From Orychophragmus violaceus (taxonomy: Eukaryota; Streptophyta; Magnoliopsida; Brassicales; Brassicaceae), in NCBI GenBank assembly GCA_030180135.1, contig CM058230.1, forward strand, positions 57,010,580 through 57,074,579: a stretch of 64,000 bases of DNA, written 5' to 3'. The position numbers and the translations under genes are program-made. Positions within the stretch are counted from its first letter, which is position 1. Every line of letters begins with the position of its first letter. Below are positions 58,111 through 64,000 of the stretch, in pieces. The notes beneath the pieces were generated by a model. That model was not told the DNA's origin. It did no database searches and saw only the letters and a program-made list of their open reading frames with translations.

Positions 58111-60060
58111 AAAATAAAGGACTCCGCCGAAAGTGTGAGTGCCATATTGGTAATGCAAAGATAATGAAATGCCTGGATGAGCCGGTTTCAATGCTAAAAG
58201 GAACCAAATCTTATATTCCCCTAAAATATACAGAATTTTTTTAAGTTTCTAGGATATATGTAGAGATAGATAATAAATGGCATTGAACATATTTGCATTA
58301 CATCAGAGAGGAAACATGCGTTGGAAGAGTGCAAATGATGTCCTCCAGATTATAAATATGATTGAATCATATGGTTTTTGGCCAAATCACTATATTTTGG
58401 ATGAGATAGCTCATTGTGTATGATAGCTTGATGAAAGTGAATTCCCTGCATTTGGGGGAGGATTGAGAGAATCACCAAATGATATCACTTAGTGTATACA
58501 CTCTTTGGCTTATCTTGATCCTCTTACTAATCACGCGAGGTGGAAGTTCAAAAAGGATCAAAGAAAATAATGCATGACCAACGTTGGTTATGTTGTTAAT
58601 CCTAGAATGGGATTCATTTGAGACGGATATTCTGGAAGAGTTATCATCTTGAGGGGGAGAACTAAACAATCCCACACCAACATTATGTTGATAATTTTGG
58701 TAAATTGACATCCCAGATCTGATCACTCTGGTGATTTTATATTACGCAATTTTTCACTTATTGTATGTCGATGAGATAAAGTAGAACATACAGATGGTTA
58801 TGTTCACACTCAAAATGAGCTTATTCATAAACAAAATCCAAGGGATTTCATTGACCAATTATGGTGAAATTTAATCTCCATGTTTTAGCATGGAACATGA
58901 ATTTTTGCATGTAGTAATGATTATACATATAAGGCCAATGAGTTGAAAGAAATATATCTCCCATGTCATTGACTCATGGTTGGAGATCATATATATTTAT
59001 TATTCAAAAACTTCATGGGTGTGCAGTATATGTTTCCACACCGCTAGAAGTAACATCCATATAGGATGAAACGTGTCATGCTCTAATAATGTTGAGTTAT
59101 CGCTCAGAGATGTGCTCGTTGTAAGATTTACTTATTATCATTTTGGTGAGAGTTTTCTCTCATCATTATAAAGAGAATCATGAATAGGTTGAATCATTGA
59201 ACAAATGACTGTGAATTTGAGGTTCAAAGATTCAAAGGATCACTATTCAGATATATTGCAAATCTAGTGTGGAAGCATTTATAAAAATAAACAGCTGATG
59301 GATGAGATTTCATTACGATCCTCGCACAGATGAAAAATGAACTTGAAGTTCAAATAAATCTTATATCCCAGCTGAGAATGCTCCAATACGAATAATATGT
59401 CTATGGCACGTGAAGAACGTGATAGACCCTTTGGTTCCAAAGATAAAAAAAAATCTTGGAGAGAAAAAGAAGCAAATGATTATTTAAAAGAAGATTAAAC
59501 TCTCCAAGAGGAGTAATGAGACCACTAACATGATTAATAATAGACCAGGTACCTGAATAAAATCAATGATATTGATAAAGAGATCTCTATAAACCAAGTC
59601 ATTACGAAGAAAAATATGGAACCAAAGACAGAAATGATTGTCGACAATATGAATGATATAGCGCACATGAATCTCCGCTCTGCAGTTAAGCGTAGAGAGA
59701 AAATGAGGATCATGAATCTCTGCTTCGAAGATGAGCGTAGAAAGACAATGAATATAATGAGTCTCCGTTCCGAAGAAGAGTGTAGAGAGACAATGAAGAA
59801 TATGAGTCTCCACTCCGAAGATGAAAGTAGAGAGAAATATTGGCCAAAATGATATATTTTTTCTGTAACTGTATTAGAGTTAAACTTATGAAATGAGTTA
59901 GCAAGTATGATAAAAGTAAATTGGGAGATAAAAGGCTTTGGAGAGACGAGATTGTCCTCAAGCATCCCAAGTTGTAAACCTTGTGAAAGGTAAGTTATTT
60001 CAAAAGATAAAGGGATTCGTCTAAAAGACGAACATGATGAAGAAAAATATGAGAATTTCA
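58111..60060 (+). pseudogene. Copia D integrase region and linker, heavily decayed
   Basis: Only fragments are readable. 59425-59450 reads DRPFGSKDKK, the GRPIGSKDKNPRKRK linker motif after integrase in this copia group, and 59560-59650 corresponds to the ISINQV...MVD region before RT. The integrase catalytic residues are not identifiable. A 45-bp repeat interrupts the linker at 59670-59850. Confidence 0.5.
59670..59850 (+). repeat. 45-bp (15-codon) tandem repeat, four copies
   Basis: Units start at 59670, 59715, 59760 and 59805 and encode variants of MSLRSEEECRETMKN in one frame. The period is exactly 45 bp each time. The unit resembles the PKSVEECRQR linker motif that precedes the copia RT domain. 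Confidence 0.85.
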
Positions 60061-61890
60061 TTAATTTTGCCTAATGTGAAAAAAAAATATTGGCTAGAAG
60101 TGAAATTAATTATGTATATAGGATGTTCTCTTTTTCTATAGTTGATCATGAAATAATGATTTAAACCTAAGATCTGTATCGGGTGTCAGAAGAGGCCAGA
60201 TTGGGAGAAATGGCAAAAGGCCATGAGAAATAAATGAATCTCTCTCAATAATAGAAATGTCTCCGAACATATTATTATTACATATGACGATATAATGACA
60301 ATCGGGCCCAAATGGATTTTGTGCTGAAAAATGATGAGAAAATGATGTCAATGGATATAAACCCTACTTGTGACACAAGGACCAGGAACTAATTATGATG
60401 AAACATATTCCTTGGTTATGGATGCAATTACATTTAGGTACTTGATAAGCCTAATAACATCTAAAAATTCAGATATGTACCTTATATATGTTGTGAATGC
60501 ATACCTATATGGATCAGAAGATAATGACATATATATATTTGAAAATCCCAAAAGGATTTAAAAACTCAGAATGTTCAAAGATTCCAGAAGAATCTTAAAA
60601 AAATATGTTCGGTCAAATTACAGCGATCACTTTACGGATTAAAACAATTCGGACGCATGTGGTATACTCGCTTAAGCGAATTTTTGTTGAAGAAAGGATT
60701 TATCAATAATGTGATATGCCCTTGTGTATTTATAAGAAAATCCCCATCAGGATTCGTGATCATTGATGTTTATGTTGATGACATAAACATCATTAGACCT
60801 CAAAAGGAAGTCGATGATGCAAGAACTCATATGAAAGAAGAGTTTGAGATGAAAGATCTTAGAAAGATAAAATTTTGTCTTGTGCTCCAAATAGAGCATT
60901 TCCAAGATGGTATATTTGTGCATCAATCAAATTACACCACAAGGGTGTTAAAACGCTTTAATATGGACAAAACAAATCCTTTGAGTACTCTAATGGTCAA
61001 TAGATCGCTTAATATTGACAATGATCCATTTCGACCTTGTGAAGATAATGAGGAAATATTAGGTCCAGAAATACCTTATATGAGTGATATAGGTGTGCAC
61101 TCATGTATCTTGCAAACTTTACCAGACCAGATATAGCATTTGCTACTAATTTGCTTACAAGATACAGTTCATCTCCTGCACAGAGACATTGGACCGGGAT
61201 AAAACATATTATTTGCTATCTCTGAGGTACGATTGACTTGGGGTTATATTATCCTCGAAATTTTGCGCTTGGACTAGTTGATTTTGCATATGCAGGATAT
61301 TTATCTAATCTGCATAAAGCTCGATCGCTAACCGGATACGTTTTCACAATGGGAGAATCTGCGATCTCGTGGCGTTCTCAAAAGCAAACTCTAATCGCCA
61401 CTTCTTAAAATTATTCGGAGACAATTGTGCTTCATGAGGCATGTCGAGAATGTATATGGTAGAGTTCTATGACTCAACATATATAAGAAGGTAACGGAAT
61501 CATCACGAACAAAAAACCAACGAAAATATTTGAAGACAATTATGCATGTGTTTCTCAACTCAAAGAAGGTTATATCAAGAGCGACAGAACAAAGCATATT
61601 CCCCCAAGATTTTTCTCATATGTTCGAGAGTTCGAGAAAAATCAAGAAGTGGACATCCAGTATATCCGCTCAAGTGATAATGCATCAGATCTCTTCACGA
61701 AGGCGCTTCCCACTACAACATTCAGGAAACATATACAAATATCAGAATGCACCATTTACGAGATTTATGAAGATCATCTTTCAAGGAGAAGTTTTCGTCG
61801 CTGTACTCTTTTCCTTGTCATGATTTTTATTGCATTGTGTTTTTCTATGATAAGGTTTTTAACGAGACAGTATGTAATCATAAATGTATA
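60061..61890 (+). pseudogene. Copia D reverse transcriptase and RNase H
   Basis: 60370-60561 encodes TNYDETYSLVMDAITFRYLI and a degraded VVNAYLYGS, where the catalytic aspartate (normally in VVTAYLYGSLD or MDVKTAFL) appears lost. 60657-61136 encodes 159 residues with VYVDDINII, the YVDD box. 61140-61400 continues in another frame with LLTRYSSSPAQRHWTGIKH and SLTGYVFTMGESAISWRSQK. 61649-61780 encodes DIQYIRSSDNASDLFTKALP, the RNase H end. At least two frameshifts and several stops. Confidence 0.85.
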
Positions 61891-61902
61891 ATCAAGGAGG
61901 AA

Positions 61903-62167
61903 TATTAGATAATATTATATATTATTATCCATTTATAATTTAATAAAGATATTATCGTAAAGTCGGTTTAATTTGACCGACTCATAATAGTATAAATAGG
62001 TACTAGTATAAAAGTGAAAGACACTAATTATAATTACAACATGAAAATGAAGAAGTGATTTCATTTCTTTCTCTCACCCCCTAACTCTCCATCTCTCTCC
62101 TCCACTTCTATTACACCTTAATATAATATTATAGAATATTTATATTCTCATTTATAAATCCACAGCA
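61903..62167 (+). repeat. 3' LTR of copia D
   Basis: 265 bp, preceded by the purine tract AAGGAGGAA. It differs from the 5' LTR by many substitutions and small indels, so this is an old insertion compared with the other copia elements here. Confidence 0.85.
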
Positions 62168-62592
62168 ATAAATTCTTTTTTAACACATTTTATGTGCCCT
62201 ATTTTCTGACTGTGGTTTATGCCATGGGCGGGCCTGACTCATGTCGAAGTCATGATTAAGGTTTCACTAGTGCTTACGGATGTAGTTCCATTGGCACCGT
62301 AAGGACCTCAGAAGGAGGGATTTGTGTCGCACTTGACGCTACTTAATCTGGCACTTGCACTATTTCATAGCATAACTCGGTGATTTCTTGAAACAAAGTC
62401 GTTTACTCACCAGTCATTTTTTCTATTTGTTGAGTAACGGTTGCAACAACATCGTTTTGGTCTTTGTGACCTTACGCTATTCCTCAAAGAAGTTAACAAT
62501 GGTTTTATGCACGTTCTGATTGTCATTCATTACACTTCTTTTGTATTAGATTTTTAGAATAGTCAAGCCCCACTCTTTTTAGCGCCAAATTG
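62168..62592 (-). pseudogene. Possible gag start and leader of a minus-strand gypsy element
   Basis: On the minus strand, TGGCGCTAAAAAGAGTGGGG (about 62570-62589) resembles a Tat-type primer site next to the TGTTGTAGC LTR start at 62593. A frame opening MNDNQNVHKTIVNFFEE begins near 62532 and soon meets stops. Copia D may have separated the rest. Assignment rests on order and the primer-site resemblance. Confidence 0.4.
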
Positions 62593-64000
62593 TTGTAGCA
62601 AAAGCTTTGGGGAAATTGCTAAAAATGCCCCCAAAATTGATTTTAAATAAAAGTGTACTCTCGAAATTGAATCAAATGCAGAACTGCCCTTTCGGCCTTG
62701 TGAAATTACTGCGTTGTCCTTACGACCAATAAAAAAACGTCAAACGCAATTACCATTATAACCTTCGACTATTTCAGACTTCTATGGATGTCTGAGACGT
62801 CAGACTCTAATAGAAGTCTGACACCGAATTAATTACTAAATTTAAATTTTAAAATTATTAAAAAATATTTTGTCAAAATTTTTATATACATAAATTATAT
62901 ATAAACAATTTAGTAGTATAAAAATTAAAATTTGATAAAATTGAGTCATATTAAACATTGTTAGTTAAGTATGCCTTAGAACATACTTTGTAATGGAACA
63001 TAATGGAACATTTACATATAACTTACATATGACCTTAGGGTTAGTTTGATTCATTGTATTAGGAAATTCACCTTTGAAAAGTTATATTTGCACATGTATG
63101 TTATAATGGTGATATAATTAACGAATTTGATGTGTCCTATGTGTTTTGTTTAAATATTTTTCAATGTTATGTGATAAATACTATATTTAGGGTTTATTAG
63201 ACTTCTATATAAGTCTGAATTTTGGGGTTTCGTAAATACTTTGAACTAACTATACCTTAAATGGTTAAAATTGAATAAAGTTTATGTAATTTTAATTTAC
63301 ATATGTCCAAAGTCCCATTTTTAATTTATGTATCCGAAATTTTCCTCAAAATATTTTTAATAATTTTATAATTTAAATTTTCAACTTAATTATCTCTCAG
63401 ACTTCTCGTACACGTACGAGAGATAATTAAGTTGAAAATTTAAATTATAAAATTATTAAAAAATATTTTGAGGAAAATTTTGGATACATAAATTAAAAAT
63501 GGGACTTTTGGACATATGTAAATTAAAATTACATAAACTTTATTCAATTTTAACCATTTAAGGTATAGTTGGTTAAAAACACCATGTAGCTTGATATATG
63601 CTTGACATATGAAGTTGAATATCATATTTTCATATGTAGGGTTAGACTGAGGGTTTGTGAATTTTCATCCACATTGTTACATTTGCATCTACTGGTTAGG
63701 TTGTGACTATATTAAACGAGTTTGATGTTTTTTATTAGTTTTCTATATAATATGATGGTGTTTAAATAGTAATTAGTATATTTAGGGTATATCAGACTTC
63801 CATGTTAATCTGATTTACGTACATGATTTTTCAGACTACCGAAGAAGTCTGACTAAACTCGACCAAATACTAAACCCTACTTGGGAATTTACCCCATATA
63901 TAAACGGAAGTTACCGACATTAGTTCGTAAAAGTCATTATCAAACTTCTCTCTCTAAAACGGAAACACACTCCCTCTCTAAAAACTCTCTAAATACCCTC
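62593..64000 (-). repeat. Probable LTR of the minus-strand gypsy element, runs off the window
   Basis: From TGTTGTAGC onward there is no coding signal. The stretch is AT-rich, with repeated (T)CAGACTTC...GAAGTCTGA hairpins and a large foldback at 63244-63573. The far end is outside the window, so LTR status is inferred. Confidence 0.4.
63244..63573. repeat. Near-perfect 330-bp foldback
   Basis: Arms 63244-63400 and about 63418-63573 are reverse complements with only about three differences. The centre is CTCGTACACGTACGAG with an 8-base asymmetry (TCAGACTT) in the left arm. A diverged third copy of the arm lies at 62830-62900. Confidence 0.85.

Larger units (their letters stand above)
56391..62167 (+). 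mobile_element. Copia D: short-LTR copia, decayed
   Basis: 5.8 kb with LTRs 56391-56649 (259 bp) and 61903-62167 (265 bp), starting TATTAGATAAT and ending CACAACA/CACAGCA. Flanks ATGAA and ATAAA fit a 5-bp duplication with one mismatch. A TGTTATCAGCACG primer site follows the left LTR. Pol is in copia order, with RT and RNase H still readable. The first LTR base pair is TA rather than TG in both LTRs. Confidence 0.85.

Overview
This is plant nuclear DNA, most likely pericentromeric or other gene-poor heterochromatin of a Brassicaceae species. The evidence is LTR retrotransposons with tRNA-iMet-type primer sites, a Tat-lineage gypsy element with an antisense ORF, a plant LINE, a hAT MITE, a CACTA end, an Athila-like solo LTR and an insert of plant mitochondrial DNA. 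The family-level placement is inference. I see no host protein-coding gene, rRNA gene, nuclear tRNA gene or CRISPR array. Nearly all the sequence is transposable elements inserted into one another.

Layout. 1-5647: tandem, gag-only remains of a minus-strand gypsy element (A: LTR-gag-LTR-gag-LTR), with a hAT MITE in the middle LTR. 5648-6751, 33975-35177 and 51753-54288: one plus-strand LINE cut into three pieces. 6752-26190: a Tat-type gypsy element on the minus strand, inserted in the LINE endonuclease region. It carries a plus-strand antisense ORF and tandem repeats, and is itself split by a decayed copia element (8329-15344). 26194-33969: a nearly intact, very young copia element placed exactly at the junction between the Tat LTR and the LINE. 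35178-51747: gypsy element B, with 3.5 kb LTRs and no pol, inserted in the LINE reverse transcriptase. Inside B are an Athila-like solo LTR (36140-37285) and element C (39717-45983), a gag-only LTR retrotransposon. One LTR of C holds a 1.4 kb mitochondrial insert with the 3' part of rps4. The nest LINE > B > C > NUMT is four levels deep. 54289-55949: remains ending in a CACTA terminus. 56391-62167: a decayed short-LTR copia element (D). 62168-64000: probably the 5' end of another minus-strand gypsy element, with a large foldback.

Target-site duplications support the insertions: GATGG (decayed copia), CATCG (young copia), TTTCA (B), CATGG (C), TCAAT (solo LTR), TCATT/TCGTT (Tat), ATGAA/ATAAA (copia D) and CTCACCTT/CTCAACTT (MITE). 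The only long intact coding capacity is gag and pol of the young copia. Its pol retains every catalytic motif, but gag and pol are in different frames and the gag zinc knuckle has Tyr in place of His.

The most unusual signal is a recurring pair of TCGATCGA-type palindromes with a near-constant 21 bp start-to-start spacing. It occurs in the LTRs and leader of the decayed copia and again, diverged, in the unrelated Tat element.
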